A model generated the notes under the pieces. That model was not told the origin of the DNA. It saw only the letters and a program-made list of their open reading frames with translations, and ran no database searches. A DNA stretch of 64,000 nt from Streptomyces rubellomurinus. GTDB taxonomy: Bacteria > Actinomycetota > Actinomycetes > Streptomycetales > Streptomycetaceae. This document shows positions 46,343 to 57,074 of this stretch, in pieces; the first letter of the stretch is position 1, and each line of letters begins with the position of its first letter. The stretch covers positions 1-64,000 of the forward strand of contig NZ_JZKH01000032.1 of assembly GCF_000961885.1 (NCBI RefSeq), written 5' to 3'. The position numbers were made by a program, and so were the translations under genes.

Positions 46343-46587
46343 GATCGCTCCGTTTCACGCCATCTCGTCGAAGAGGCGGCGTAGCGGGGGTCTGAGGGTG
46401 CTTGCAGCGTAGCCCCGGGTGTTCGAGCTGAATGCGGCAGCTCGGCGATATTGACGCATCTTTTACTACAGTCAGTACTATTACCAGCCAGTAACAGCTC
46501 GTCGACGTCCGGCCCGGAGTGCGCGGCGCCACACTTCGAACACTCCAAAACGTCCAAGAGTGACTATCACCACTTCACTACGCGCCA

Positions 46588-46611
46588 GTAACCTACGGAG
46601 GCGTAGGTAAC
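46588..46611. promoter_or_regulatory. Inverted repeat at the hemolysin III promoter
   Basis: GTAACCTACG-gagg-CGTAGGTAAC, ten-base arms with one mismatch, directly upstream of a TAGCAT -10 box (46615-46620). The CTACG-CGTAG symmetry resembles TetR-type operators seen before lipid-related genes in actinobacteria; that similarity is from memory. Confidence 0.55.
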
Positions 46612-46627
46612 GGGTAGCATGCAGCGC

Positions 46628-47350
46628 ATGACTGCTGCTGCGCTCGGGGAGAGCCCCGCGGAGGATCCGACCCGAACCGGCCCCGCGGAGGGCGGCCTCC
46701 CGGACACCGGGGAGGGCAAGCCGAAGTGGCGCGGCTGGCTGCACGCCGGGATGTTCCCCGCCACCGTCGCCGCCGGGATCGTGCTGATCTGCCTGGCCGA
46801 CTCACCGCGCGCCAAGGCCGCCTGCGCGGTCTACTCGGTCAGCGCCTGGCTGCTGTTCGGGGTCAGCGCGGTCTACCACCGCTTCACCTGGGGGCCGCGC
46901 GGCGACGCGATCCTGCGCCGCCTGGACCACGCGAACATCTTCCTGATCATCGCGGGCACCTACACCCCGTTCACCATCCTGCTGCTGCAGGGCGGCAGCC
47001 GGCAGGTGCTGCTCTGGGCGGTCTGGGGCGGGGCGCTCGCCGGGATCGCGTTCCGGGTGTTCTGGGTCGGCGCGCCGCGCTGGCTGTACACGCCGGTGTA
47101 CCTCGCGCTGGGCTGGGCCGCCGCCTTCTTCCTGCCGGACTTCCTGCACACCGGGGGCGTCGCGGTGCTGGTGCTGATGATCGTCGGCGGGGTGCTCTAC
47201 AGCGTCGGCGGCGTGGTGTACGGCCTCAAGCGCCCCAACCCCTCACCGCGCTGGTTCGGCTTCCACGAGGTGTTCCACGCCTTCACCCTCGGCGCCTTCA
47301 TCGTGCAGTACGTCGGCGTCTCACTGGTGGCGTACAGCACGGCCGGCTGA
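46628..47350 (+). CDS. trhA: Hemolysin III family (PAQR) membrane protein
   Basis: 240 residues with about seven membrane helices. The three PAQR/CREST motifs are present: SAVYHRFTW, LDHANIFLIIAGTYTP, and the C-terminal FGFHEVFHAFTLGAF, whose histidines bind a metal. It probably acts on membrane lipids. ATG at 46628 is chosen over 46619 because the TAGCAT -10 lies seven bases before it, suggesting leaderless translation. Its 3' end overlaps the next reverse gene by 30 bases. Confidence 0.88.
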   Translation: MTAAALGESPAEDPTRTGPAEGGLPDTGEGKPKWRGWLHAGMFPATVAAGIVLICLADSPRAKAACAVYSVSAWLLFGVSAVYHRFTWGPRGDAILRRLDHANIFLIIAGTYTPFTILLLQGGSRQVLLWAVWGGALAGIAFRVFWVGAPRWLYTPVYLALGWAAAFFLPDFLHTGGVAVLVLMIVGGVLYSVGGVVYGLKRPNPSPRWFGFHEVFHAFTLGAFIVQYVGVSLVAYSTAG

Positions 47351-47848
47351 ACCCGGCGTCCCACGACGGGCGGTCGCGCGGTCCACGGACCGGGCGGCCG
47401 CCCGTTCGGCCGTCCAGGGCCGCTCGTACGGGGCCCGGCCCTGCGGGCGGTGCGGGTACGGCGGGCGGGCGGCCTCGCCGAGCCCGGGCAGCGGCTCCGC
47501 CGGGGGCGCCGACTCCGGACGCGGCTCCGGCCGCTCGACCCGGCCGGCCCGGCCGCGCGCCTGGCGGGCGTCCAGCGCCTCGCGGGCCCGGCGGCAGCGC
47601 TCGCAGTGCGCGGCGTCCGGGGTGCCCCGGCGCGGGCGGTGACCGGACTCCGGCGCCGGCGACCGGTGCAGCGCGCGCCAGCGGCGGGCGACGTAGACCA
47701 TCAGCAGCAGGGTCTCGACCCCGGCGACCGTCAGGACCAGCAGGGCGCCGTTGATCAGATAGGCCGCGACCACGGCCAGCGCGGAGGCCACCACCACCGC
47801 CCCGCCCCACACCTGGGCGCTCGCCCGCACCTCGTCACTGTCGGCCAC
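47321..47848 (-). CDS. Small membrane protein with basic tail
   Basis: 175 residues. Two hydrophobic stretches near the N-terminus (VWGGAVVVASALAVVAAYLING and LVLTVAGVETLLLMVYVAR), then a ~110-residue Arg/Pro-rich cytoplasmic tail with a CERCRR pair. GTG start at 47848 with GGGGAG six bases upstream. Family not recognised. Its end overlaps the hemolysin III gene in convergent orientation. Bases 47849-48168 upstream carry two divergent promoters and no gene. Confidence 0.65.
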   Translation of the reverse strand: MADSDEVRASAQVWGGAVVVASALAVVAAYLINGALLVLTVAGVETLLLMVYVARRWRALHRSPAPESGHRPRRGTPDAAHCERCRRAREALDARQARGRAGRVERPEPRPESAPPAEPLPGLGEAARPPYPHRPQGRAPYERPWTAERAAARSVDRATARRGTPGSAGRAVRHQ

Positions 47849-48168
47849 TTCGGCTCCCCTTTCCCGGCGCCGGGCTCGTGGTCGGCCCTGGCCGCCCCAC
47901 CCCTTCTCCGCTCTCGGCACGCGTCGGCCAGCACTGACCGATTGCCACATGGTATCTACCGTCCGTCACTCCAGGCTGCCCCGAGGCGGCGAACGACAGA
48001 TCAACGTTGCGTCAATTCCGTGTGCGGAAGCAGCACTTCCAGGACACATCACCGTATGCGATCGAATCGTCACGAGTCCACGCATTGACGGCCGGGACCT
48101 TTTGGGAGTTACTCTCATTTGACAGAGACTCCTATGTCTCCTCCCTCGACTCCCGCCGGAGGTCAGTC

Positions 48169-49797
48169 GTGTCCACCGCACCCCCCGCAGCCGAGAACGC
48201 CGCCGAAACCGCCGCCGAAACCGCGCCCGGGAACGCCGCCGGCGCCGAGGCGAACCCGCGCCGGCGGCTGGCCCTGGTCGCCGTCGCCCTGAGCGTCCTG
48301 GTGATCAGCTTCGACATGACGATCCTCAACGTCGCCCTGCCCACCATGGCCGCCCAGCTGCACGCCACCACCGGGCAGCAGCAGTGGATCGTCGACGCCT
48401 ACACCGTGGTCTTCGCCGCCGCCATGCTCCCGGCCGGGCTGCTCGGCGACCGGTTCGGCCGCCGCCGCACCCTCACCACCGGCCTCGCCCTGTTCGGCCT
48501 GGCCTCGATGGTCGGCATGGTCACCACGTCCCCCGGCACGCTGATCGCCGCCCGCGCCGCGATGGGCCTGGCCGGCGCGCTCGTCATGCCGATGTCCCTG
48601 GCCGTCATCCCCGGCCTCTTCCCGGCCGCCGAGCAGCGCCGGGCCACCTCGGTGCTCGCCGCCTCGCTCGCCGCCGGCGCCCCGCTCGGACCGCTGATCG
48701 GCGGCTTCCTGCTCCAGCACTTCTGGTGGGGCTCGGTGTTCGCGATCAACGTCCCGCTCACCGCGATCGGCATCGCCGCCTGCGTCCTGCTGCTGCCGGA
48801 GACCCGCAACCCCGCCGCACCCCGGATCGACCTGCTCGGCACGCTGCTCGCCGCCGCCGGGCTCAGCGCCCTCACCTACGGGATCATCGAGGGCGCCGAC
48901 CGCGGCTGGAGCGACCCGCTGGTGCTCGGCACGCTCGCCGGCTCGGTGCTCGCCCTCGCCGCGCTCGTCCGGCGCAGCCACCGGCAGAGCGACCCGATGC
49001 TCGACCTCGCGCTGCTCGCCGACCCCTCCTACCGCTGGTCCGCCATCGCCGCCACGCTGATCTCGGTCGTCCTGTTCGGCGCCTTCTTCGTCCTGCCCCT
49101 CTACTTCCAGAGCGTGCTCGGCACCGACGCCCTCGGCTCCGGGCTGCGGCTGATGCCGATGATGCTCGGCCTGATGGTCGCCGCCAGGCTCACCGAGCGG
49201 CTGGTAGTGCGGCTCGGCACCCGCGCGGTGGTCGCGACCGGGCTGGCCCTGCTCGCCGCCGCCCTCCTCTTCGGCAGCCGGACCGGCCCCGCGGACGGGT
49301 ACGGGCGGGCCGCGGTCTGGCTCGGCGTGCTCGGCTTCGGGATGGGCCTGTCGCTGATCACCGCCCAGGCCTCCGCCCTGGCCACCCTGCCGCCCGCCCG
49401 GGCCGGGGTCGGCTCCGGGCTGCTGCAGACCCTGCGGCAGGTCGGCGGCGCGATCGGCGTCGCCGCCTTCGGCAGCCTGCTCGCCGGCGCCTACCGGGGC
49501 GCGCTGGACACCGGCGCGCTGCCCGCCGAGGCGGCGCGGCAGGCCGGGAAGTCGGTGGTCGCCGCCGACGCCGTCGCCGCCCGGAGCGAGGGCGGGGCCG
49601 CGCTCAGCGCCTCCGCGCACGCGGCGTACGTGCACGGGATGGCGCTGGTGCTGCTGGTCGCCGGGATCGTCGCGGTGCTCTCGGCGGTGCTGATCGCGGC
49701 CCGGATGCCGGCGGGCGGGCCGCCGGCCCAGGAGGCCGGGGCGGGAATCGAGCCCGGGGCGGGAGTCGAGCCCGCCGCCGTCGAAGATCGCCGATAA
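48169..49797 (+). CDS. DHA2-family MFS drug exporter
   Basis: 542 residues with about 14 membrane helices, the EmrB/QacA layout. Motif A-like LGDRFGRRRTLTTG follows helix 2 and DAYTVVFAAAMLPAG is in helix 2. Motif C-like GLAGALVMPMSLAVI and GGAPLGPLIGGFLLQ are further on. It expels small toxic molecules by H+ antiport. The GTG at 48169 has CGGAGG six bases upstream. It is followed seven bases later by a TetR gene, likely its own repressor. It may mark the start of an accessory region ending in polyketide synthase genes. Confidence 0.92.
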   Translation: MSTAPPAAENAAETAAETAPGNAAGAEANPRRRLALVAVALSVLVISFDMTILNVALPTMAAQLHATTGQQQWIVDAYTVVFAAAMLPAGLLGDRFGRRRTLTTGLALFGLASMVGMVTTSPGTLIAARAAMGLAGALVMPMSLAVIPGLFPAAEQRRATSVLAASLAAGAPLGPLIGGFLLQHFWWGSVFAINVPLTAIGIAACVLLLPETRNPAAPRIDLLGTLLAAAGLSALTYGIIEGADRGWSDPLVLGTLAGSVLALAALVRRSHRQSDPMLDLALLADPSYRWSAIAATLISVVLFGAFFVLPLYFQSVLGTDALGSGLRLMPMMLGLMVAARLTERLVVRLGTRAVVATGLALLAAALLFGSRTGPADGYGRAAVWLGVLGFGMGLSLITAQASALATLPPARAGVGSGLLQTLRQVGGAIGVAAFGSLLAGAYRGALDTGALPAEAARQAGKSVVAADAVAARSEGGAALSASAHAAYVHGMALVLLVAGIVAVLSAVLIAARMPAGGPPAQEAGAGIEPGAGVEPAAVEDRR

Positions 49798-49804
49798 TCG
49801 GGTC

Positions 49805-50461
49805 ATGAACGCCACGCAGCCGACCGCGGCCCTCCCGGACGCCCCGACCAACCCGGTCCAGGCCCTGCTGGAGGCGCCGCTGTCGCTGCGCGAACGCAAG
49901 AAGCTGAAGACCCGGCAGACCATCCGGCGCGAGGCGTACCGCCTGTTCGCCGAGCAGGGTTACGAGAGCACCACGGTGGAGCAGATCGCCGCCGCCGCCG
50001 AGGTCTCCCCCTCCACCTTCTTCCGCTACTTCGCCACCAAGGACGACCTCGTCCTCACCGACGAGTACGACCCGGCGATGATCGCCGCCCTGCTGGCGCG
50101 CCCCGCCGACGAGCCCTTCCTCACCTCCTGCCGGGAGGCGCTCATCGGGCTGATCCGCCAACTGCTCCAGCACGAGCGGCAGGAACTGCTCATCCGGATG
50201 CGGCTGGTCACCGAGGTGCCCGCGCTCCGCGCCGGGCTGCACCGGGCCGACCACAGCCCGGCGGCGCTCTACCTGGCCATCCTGCTGCGGCGGGCCGGCG
50301 TCGAGGAGCCCAGCTACGACATGCGGATCACCGCCGCCGCGATCGGCGCCGCGTCCACCGAGGCCGTGCTGTGCTGGGCGGCGGGCGGCGGCGAGCAGGA
50401 CATCGCGGAGCTGGTCGACCACGCCTTCGCGCTGCTGGAGAGCGGCTTCGCCGGGGTGTGA
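49805..50461 (+). CDS. TetR-family regulator in operon with the MFS exporter
   Basis: 218 residues. Helix-turn-helix at ~36-82 (KTRQTIRREAYRLFAEQGYESTTVEQIAAAAEVSPSTFFRYFATKDDLVL), then a helical ligand domain. Co-transcribed with the exporter (seven-base gap), so it probably autoregulates the pair through a site in 48090-48160. A strong hairpin follows. Confidence 0.92.
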   Translation: MNATQPTAALPDAPTNPVQALLEAPLSLRERKKLKTRQTIRREAYRLFAEQGYESTTVEQIAAAAEVSPSTFFRYFATKDDLVLTDEYDPAMIAALLARPADEPFLTSCREALIGLIRQLLQHERQELLIRMRLVTEVPALRAGLHRADHSPAALYLAILLRRAGVEEPSYDMRITAAAIGAASTEAVLCWAAGGGEQDIAELVDHAFALLESGFAGV

Positions 50462-50478
50462 CGGTGGGCGGACGCGGT

Positions 50479-50508
50479 GCGGGGCCCGGCTCCTTCGCCG
50501 GGCCCCGC
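50479..50508. terminator. Bidirectional terminator
   Basis: Perfect 12-bp stem GCGGGGCCCGGC / GCCGGGCCCCGC with a 6-base loop, between the convergent TetR and secreted partner genes. Confidence 0.88.
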
Positions 50509-50524
50509 CGTCCCGCCAGGTCCG

Positions 50525-51388
50525 CTAGCTGCGGCGGGACCGGCGCCGCAGCGCCGCGCCCGTGCCGGCCAGCGCGGTGGCGCCCAGGGCCGCGGCCGCC
50601 GTCACCGCGGGCAGCGCCGAGCCGCCGCCCGCCGCCGGGGCGGCCGCCGCCTCCACCTGGTAGCCGCCGCCCTCGCCGGACCGGTCGTACGCCGAGCCGG
50701 GCAGCTTGTCGCCGTACCGCTGGTGCACCAGCTGCTGGTACCGGGCCAGCGACACCCCGTCCGTGCCGACCGAGCGCCGGGCCTCGTCGTCCAGCGGGAG
50801 CACCCGGCCGTCGCGCAGCACGTACCAGGCGTTGATCTGCGGCTCGCGGAAGGCCGTGCCGCCACCGCCGCTCGCCGCCTTCGCCGCGTAGTCGCTCTCG
50901 TCGCCGCCGGAGGCGATGTTCACGACCCGCCAGCCGTCGCCCTGCCGGACCGTCCAGACCGAGGCGCTCTGCCCGTCCGCCGCGGTCACCTTGCTGGCCG
51001 TGAACTCGGCCTTCGCCACCGGCGCACCGGCGGTGCCGGCCACGAAGCCGGCGTCCAGGGTGTACACCGGCACGGTGTCCCCGGTCAGCCGGGGCGCCGA
51101 CGCGGCCGCCGCCTTCACCTCCTCGGCCGCGCCGATGGTCAGCTGCTGGGTCGGCGGGACGCCCTTGCGGGCGAAGAACCGGCCGACCTGGTCGAGCACC
51201 GCCGGGTCCTGCACCGCGCCGCGCGCCCGGGCCAGGTCGGCGGCGGGCACCGGCGCCGGGGCGGCGGTCGCGGGGGCGGCGGTCCGGGGGTCGTCGTCGG
51301 CCTGCGCGGCCGGGGCGAGCGCCAGGCCGAGGCCGGCCGCGAGGAGGACGGCGACGGCGGCCCGGCGGATGCTGTTCAGCTCGGTCAT
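50525..51388 (-). CDS. Secreted, C-terminally anchored partner of the papain-like protease
   Basis: 287 residues. A signal peptide at ~1-31 (IRRAAVAVLLAAGLGLALAPAAQA), a mixed alpha/beta body with repeated small folds (TVPVYTLDAGFVAGTAG, VWTVRQGDGWRVVNIASGGDESDYA, INAWYVLRDGRVLPLDDEARRS), a Gly/Ala linker, then a hydrophobic helix and a basic RRRSRRS tail, which would fix it in the membrane. No LPxTG-type motif precedes the helix, so it is not a sortase substrate. It follows the protease by ten bases with GAGGTGG before its ATG. It may be an inhibitor, substrate or chaperone of the protease. Family not recognised. Confidence 0.75.
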   Translation of the reverse strand: MTELNSIRRAAVAVLLAAGLGLALAPAAQADDDPRTAAPATAAPAPVPAADLARARGAVQDPAVLDQVGRFFARKGVPPTQQLTIGAAEEVKAAAASAPRLTGDTVPVYTLDAGFVAGTAGAPVAKAEFTASKVTAADGQSASVWTVRQGDGWRVVNIASGGDESDYAAKAASGGGGTAFREPQINAWYVLRDGRVLPLDDEARRSVGTDGVSLARYQQLVHQRYGDKLPGSAYDRSGEGGGYQVEAAAAPAAGGGSALPAVTAAAALGATALAGTGAALRRRSRRS

Positions 51389-51398
51389 GGTCGCCACC

Positions 51399-52079
51399 TC
51401 ACGCGCCGATCCGGTAGAGGGAGTGGGTCCACGAGAACGTGTCGTTGTTCACGTAGTACGAGTAGTCCGCCCAGTTGTAGCGGTAGTTGGACGGCCACGG
51501 GTCGCCCCAGTAGATCCAGTTGTTGCCGGTGTCGTAGCCGTAGACGACGTGCATGTGCCCGCCGCCCGAGCTCCACTGGATGCGCGTCTCGATCGGCCGG
51601 TTCGCGTTCACCTCGGTCTGCACGGTGGAGTAGCGCAGGTAGCCGGTGACGTACGAGCCTGGGTTGATGCCGACCCAGTCCAGGCCGTTCTGCACATCGG
51701 CCAGCGTGGCCTGGCTGTTGGGGCAGCCGGAGTCGATCGAGCGGCCGAACGCGGCGTTGCAGAACTGGTTCTGGCTGTAGTTGTAGCCGAACCAGGTGGC
51801 GATCGTGTTGCCGCTCGCCGCCCAGCACCAGTTGGTCTGCTGTTGCTGCTGCATGGTGATGTTGAGCTTCTTGAAGGTGCCGGCCAGGTCGGCCGTGCTG
51901 CCGGGCGCGGCGGCCTGACGGACCTTCGCCGGGGCCCGGTCGGCGGCCGACGCGTGGGGGGCGTCGGCGGCGACGGCCGGGGCGGCCACCGCCGCGGTGA
52001 GCGCCGGGCCCAGCACGCCGAGGGCGAGCAGGGCGACCGCGCGGCGCAGCCGTGTCCGGGGAACGGGTGTTGCTGGCAT
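51399..52079 (-). CDS. Secreted papain-like cysteine protease (C39/C70-like)
   Basis: 226 residues. Signal peptide at ~1-39 (RTRLRRAVALLALGVLGPALTAAVAAPAVAA), a short propeptide, then a papain-fold domain: catalytic C85 (QQQTNWCWAASGNTIATWFG), H177 (GGHMHVVYGYD) and D193 (YWGDPWP). C107 and C119 can form a disulfide. The family pattern is the AvrRpt2-like/Peptidase_C39_2 group found as secreted enzymes in Streptomyces. The Gln cluster before C85 supplies the oxyanion-hole Gln. First gene of a two-gene operon with the anchored partner. Confidence 0.85.
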   Translation of the reverse strand: MPATPVPRTRLRRAVALLALGVLGPALTAAVAAPAVAADAPHASAADRAPAKVRQAAAPGSTADLAGTFKKLNITMQQQQQTNWCWAASGNTIATWFGYNYSQNQFCNAAFGRSIDSGCPNSQATLADVQNGLDWVGINPGSYVTGYLRYSTVQTEVNANRPIETRIQWSSGGGHMHVVYGYDTGNNWIYWGDPWPSNYRYNWADYSYYVNNDTFSWTHSLYRIGA

Positions 52080-52343
52080 GGGGGATGCCTCCTTGCACGA
52101 GCGGAGCGAGGTGCTGTGGGGGGGCGCGGTCCGGATCGCGCCATGAGCATCGCGCCGTTGTCGGAGGATGGTCAACGGGTGCCGCGGGTACCGGTGTTGG
52201 GGTGTGAACGGGCGGCAACAGGTGTGAACGCCGCCCGGCGAAGCCGCTGGTGGGGCGCCCGGACCAGTGACAAACAGCCGTCCGGATGTGAATATTCACG
52301 GTCAAAAGCCGGTCTGCCCGCGCCGCGCCCCCAGGAGGCAGCC

Positions 52344-53273
52344 ATCCGCCGCAGCGACCCCGCCGACCTCGCCGCCGCCCTGCGCTCCGGCCCGTTCCAC
52401 CTCGCCCTGCGCACCGCCATCGCCGCCCGCGGCCTCACCCTGCACCGCGTCCGCCGCCATCTCGCCCTGCGCGGCGTCAACGTCGGCCTCACCAGCCTCA
52501 GTTACTGGCAGCAGGGCCGCCGCCGCCCGGAACGCCCCGAGTCCCTGCGCGCCGTCGCCGCCCTCGAGGACGTCCTCGACCTGCCCGAGCACTCCCTCAC
52601 CCGGCTGCTCGGCCCGCGCCGCGCGGCCGCCGACCCGGCCGGCCCGCCCGTGCGCCCGTACCGCGACCTGATCGCCCCGGCCGCCGCCGTCGACGACCTG
52701 CTCGCCACCATCTCCGGCCCGCGCGACACCGGCCTGCACACCATCACCCACATCGAACGCATCCGGATCGGCCCCGACCGCCGCCTCACCCGCCGCGACT
52801 CCCAGCACGCCCTGCGCGCCCACCGCGACGGCATCGACCGCTACCTCGCCCTCTACCAGGGCGACCCGGGCAGCGACATCGGCCTGGTCGGCGTCCGCGC
52901 CGAGGAGAACTGCCGCCCCGGCCGGATCCGCCGCGACCGGGCCCACCACCTGCTCCTCGCCGAGCTCCTGCTCGACCGGCGCCTGCGCGCCGGCGACACC
53001 CACCTGCTCGGCTACGGCTTCGACGACGCCCCCGCCCCCGAGCCCAGCGACGAGTACGTCCGCGGCTTCAACTCCGGCGCCGGCCAGTACGTCCTGCAGG
53101 TCACCTTCCACCCCGCCGCCCTGCCCGTGCGCTGCCAGCGCTTCGCGCTCCACTCGCCCGGCGAGGACCCGTACGAGACCGAGGAGTTGACCCTCGACGG
53201 GCACCACTGCGTGCACCTGGTGGCGACGGCGCTGCGGCCGTGCCTGCTGGGGGTCCGGTGGGACTGGGAGTGA
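52344..53273 (+). CDS. XRE-like regulator with unusual start
   Basis: 309 residues from an AUC. The N-terminus (RSDPADLAAALRSGPFHLALRTAIAARGLTLHRVRRHLALRGVNVGLTSLSYWQQGRRRPERPESLRAV) has the look of a helix-turn-helix with a W-QQGRR recognition helix; the C-terminal ~200 residues are a compact alpha/beta domain with no catalytic motif I recognise. A perfect AGGAGG (52333-52338) sits five bases before ATC at 52344 and no in-frame ATG or GTG has a ribosome site; the nearest in-frame ATG is at 52143, across a stretch that reads as a promoter. Divergent from the protease pair, so it may regulate it. Function is otherwise inferred only. Confidence 0.65.
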   Translation: MRRSDPADLAAALRSGPFHLALRTAIAARGLTLHRVRRHLALRGVNVGLTSLSYWQQGRRRPERPESLRAVAALEDVLDLPEHSLTRLLGPRRAAADPAGPPVRPYRDLIAPAAAVDDLLATISGPRDTGLHTITHIERIRIGPDRRLTRRDSQHALRAHRDGIDRYLALYQGDPGSDIGLVGVRAEENCRPGRIRRDRAHHLLLAELLLDRRLRAGDTHLLGYGFDDAPAPEPSDEYVRGFNSGAGQYVLQVTFHPAALPVRCQRFALHSPGEDPYETEELTLDGHHCVHLVATALRPCLLGVRWDWE

Positions 53274-53280
53274 GGCCGCG

Positions 53281-54141
53281 CTACGCCGGGGCGAAGTCCA
53301 GGACCAGGATGTCCTCCACCGGCCGGTAGCCGATCTGCCGGTAGACGGAGTTGCTGGTCGGGTTGGCGACGTCGGTGTACAGCAGCACCTCCTCGGCGCC
53401 CTCGGTGAGGGCGTGGGCGGAGGCGGCGGCGGTGACGGCGCCGGCGTAGCCGCGCCGCCGGTGCTCGGCCGGGGTGTAGACCGGGCCGACCCGGGACATG
53501 CCGGCGATGATCGGGCTGGTGCCGGCCAGGGCGACGGGCCGGCCGCCGTCCTCCCAGAGGTGGACGCCGCCGGCGGCGATCTTCTCGTCCACCGCCCGTG
53601 GCACGTCGGGCAGGACGACCTCGACCTCGGCCAGGAAGTCCCGGTACCAGCGGACCACCAGCTCCCGGTCGGCCGGTGCGGCGAGCCGGTGGCGCCCGGC
53701 CGGTGGGCGCGGCGGGTCGGTCAGCCGGCCGAGCCGGTACAGCCGCTCCTGGACGCGGACGGACGGCGTGGTGCCGGTGGCGGCCGTCCAGGCACCGCTG
53801 AAGGCGCGGACCGCGCCGGTGGCCCCGCTGACCCCGGCCACCTCGGTGAACCCGCTCCCGGCCGCCGCGAGTTCGACGGCGAGCTCGGCGGCCGCCCGCT
53901 CCGGCATCCGGGAGAGCCGGGGGTCGAACGGCGGGGTCTGCAGGAAGGCGCCCTCGACCGGGCCGTCCGGCGCCGCCCGCCACCAGCCGAAGACGGGCGG
54001 CCCGCCGAACACGTCCAGCCCGGCCTCGGCGAGCCGGTGGGAGATGGTGAGCAGCACGGTGTTCTCGGCCGGGTGGGCGGCCAGGAAGGCCCCGGCCTCG
54101 GCGCGGAACGCGTCCAGGGAGGTGGTGAGGGTCCAGGTCAT
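53281..54141 (-). CDS. GNAT-family acetyltransferase, two-domain
   Basis: 286 residues with a C-terminal GNAT fold: TSPIIAGMSRVGPVYTPAEHRRRGYAGAVTAAASAHAL carries motif A (RRRGYAG) and TDVANPTSNSVYRQIGYRPV is motif B. The N-terminal ~140 residues are the less conserved half seen in long GNATs that acetylate acyl or amino acid substrates. Convergent with the XRE-like gene, 7 bases apart. Confidence 0.85.
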   Translation of the reverse strand: MTWTLTTSLDAFRAEAGAFLAAHPAENTVLLTISHRLAEAGLDVFGGPPVFGWWRAAPDGPVEGAFLQTPPFDPRLSRMPERAAAELAVELAAAGSGFTEVAGVSGATGAVRAFSGAWTAATGTTPSVRVQERLYRLGRLTDPPRPPAGRHRLAAPADRELVVRWYRDFLAEVEVVLPDVPRAVDEKIAAGGVHLWEDGGRPVALAGTSPIIAGMSRVGPVYTPAEHRRRGYAGAVTAAASAHALTEGAEEVLLYTDVANPTSNSVYRQIGYRPVEDILVLDFAPA

Positions 54142-54180
54142 GGCCCATCCTCGCCCCGGCGCACCGGCTCCCGCCAGCAG

Positions 54181-56247
<2,067 letters not shown>

Positions 56248-56323
56248 GCCCCCATCCTCGCGCATCGGCGTCCCGGTCAGGGCGTGTCGCGCGAGTCCGG
56301 TCCCGGCCCGGCGAATTGTCGGT

Positions 56324-56941
56324 TCATCGACTCGGTGCGGGGAGCGCGGCGCCGGTGAGGGCGAGGGCCGCGTCGAGCAGCGCGGAGGTCAGGGTGGGGA
56401 GCTGCTCGGGGGACTCGCGCAGCAGGAACAGCCAGGCGAAGACGGGGCCGACGAGCAGGGCGTTGAGGGCGGCCGGGTCGGGGCGGACGGCGAGTTCGCC
56501 GCGCGCGGTCGCGCGGTCCAGGATCTCGGCGAGGGTCTGGCGCTGGAACCCGAGGTACCGCTCGACGAACCGGTCCCGCAGGGCGGGGTCGGCGTGGACG
56601 TCGGCCAGCAGGCCGGGGACCGTCCCGCCCGGCGGGGAGGCCATGGTGTCCGCGATCTCGGCGATCACGGCGGCCAGGTCGGCGCGGAGCGAGCCGCGGT
56701 CGGGCGCCACGGCCAGGAACTTGTCGGGCAGCAGGACGTCGAAGATCATCTCCTGCTTCGTGGCGTGGCGGCGGTAGATCGCGGCCTTGCCGACGCCGGC
56801 CCGCGCGGCCACTTCGGCCATCGTGAGCCGCGTGTACCCCACCTCGGTCAGCAGCTCTCGGACGGCGGAGGCGATGGCCTCGTCGACGCGGCTGTCACGG
56901 GGGCGGCCCCCCTGGGTGCGAGCTTGCTTCCGAACAGACAT
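56324..56941 (-). CDS. TetR-family regulator
   Basis: 205 residues. Helix-turn-helix at ~20-66 ([49 protein letters not shown]) and a TetR_C-type helical domain. A TATGTT -10 lies six bases before the ATG at 56941 with no ribosome site, so the mRNA is probably leaderless. Divergent from a DUF2867 gene with a palindrome between. Confidence 0.92.
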   Translation of the reverse strand: MSVRKQARTQGGRPRDSRVDEAIASAVRELLTEVGYTRLTMAEVAARAGVGKAAIYRRHATKQEMIFDVLLPDKFLAVAPDRGSLRADLAAVIAEIADTMASPPGGTVPGLLADVHADPALRDRFVERYLGFQRQTLAEILDRATARGELAVRPDPAALNALLVGPVFAWLFLLRESPEQLPTLTSALLDAALALTGAALPAPSR

Positions 56942-56969
56942 AGGTGCAACATACAGAACCAGGAGTATC

Positions 56970-56999
56970 GAAACCAGTAGTTCCAAAACTGCTGGTTCC
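56970..56999. promoter_or_regulatory. TetR operator in divergent promoter
   Basis: Imperfect 13-bp inverted repeat, GAAACCAGTAGTT-ccaa-AACTGCTGGTTCC (11 of 13 positions pair), between the TetR and DUF2867 genes, overlapping the TetR promoter. Additional AACCAG half-sites precede it at 56957-56962. Confidence 0.7.
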
Positions 57000-57074
57000 G
57001 TATCCACCGGTGCGACCGCGAACCGACGCACCACCCCAGCCGACTGGGCACGAAGGCTCGGAAAGGTTTGACCG

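Noticed and set aside
50900-51388. LAGTG near the C-terminus of the protease partner as a sortase signal
   Set aside because: It lies after, not before, the hydrophobic helix, so a sortase could not use it.
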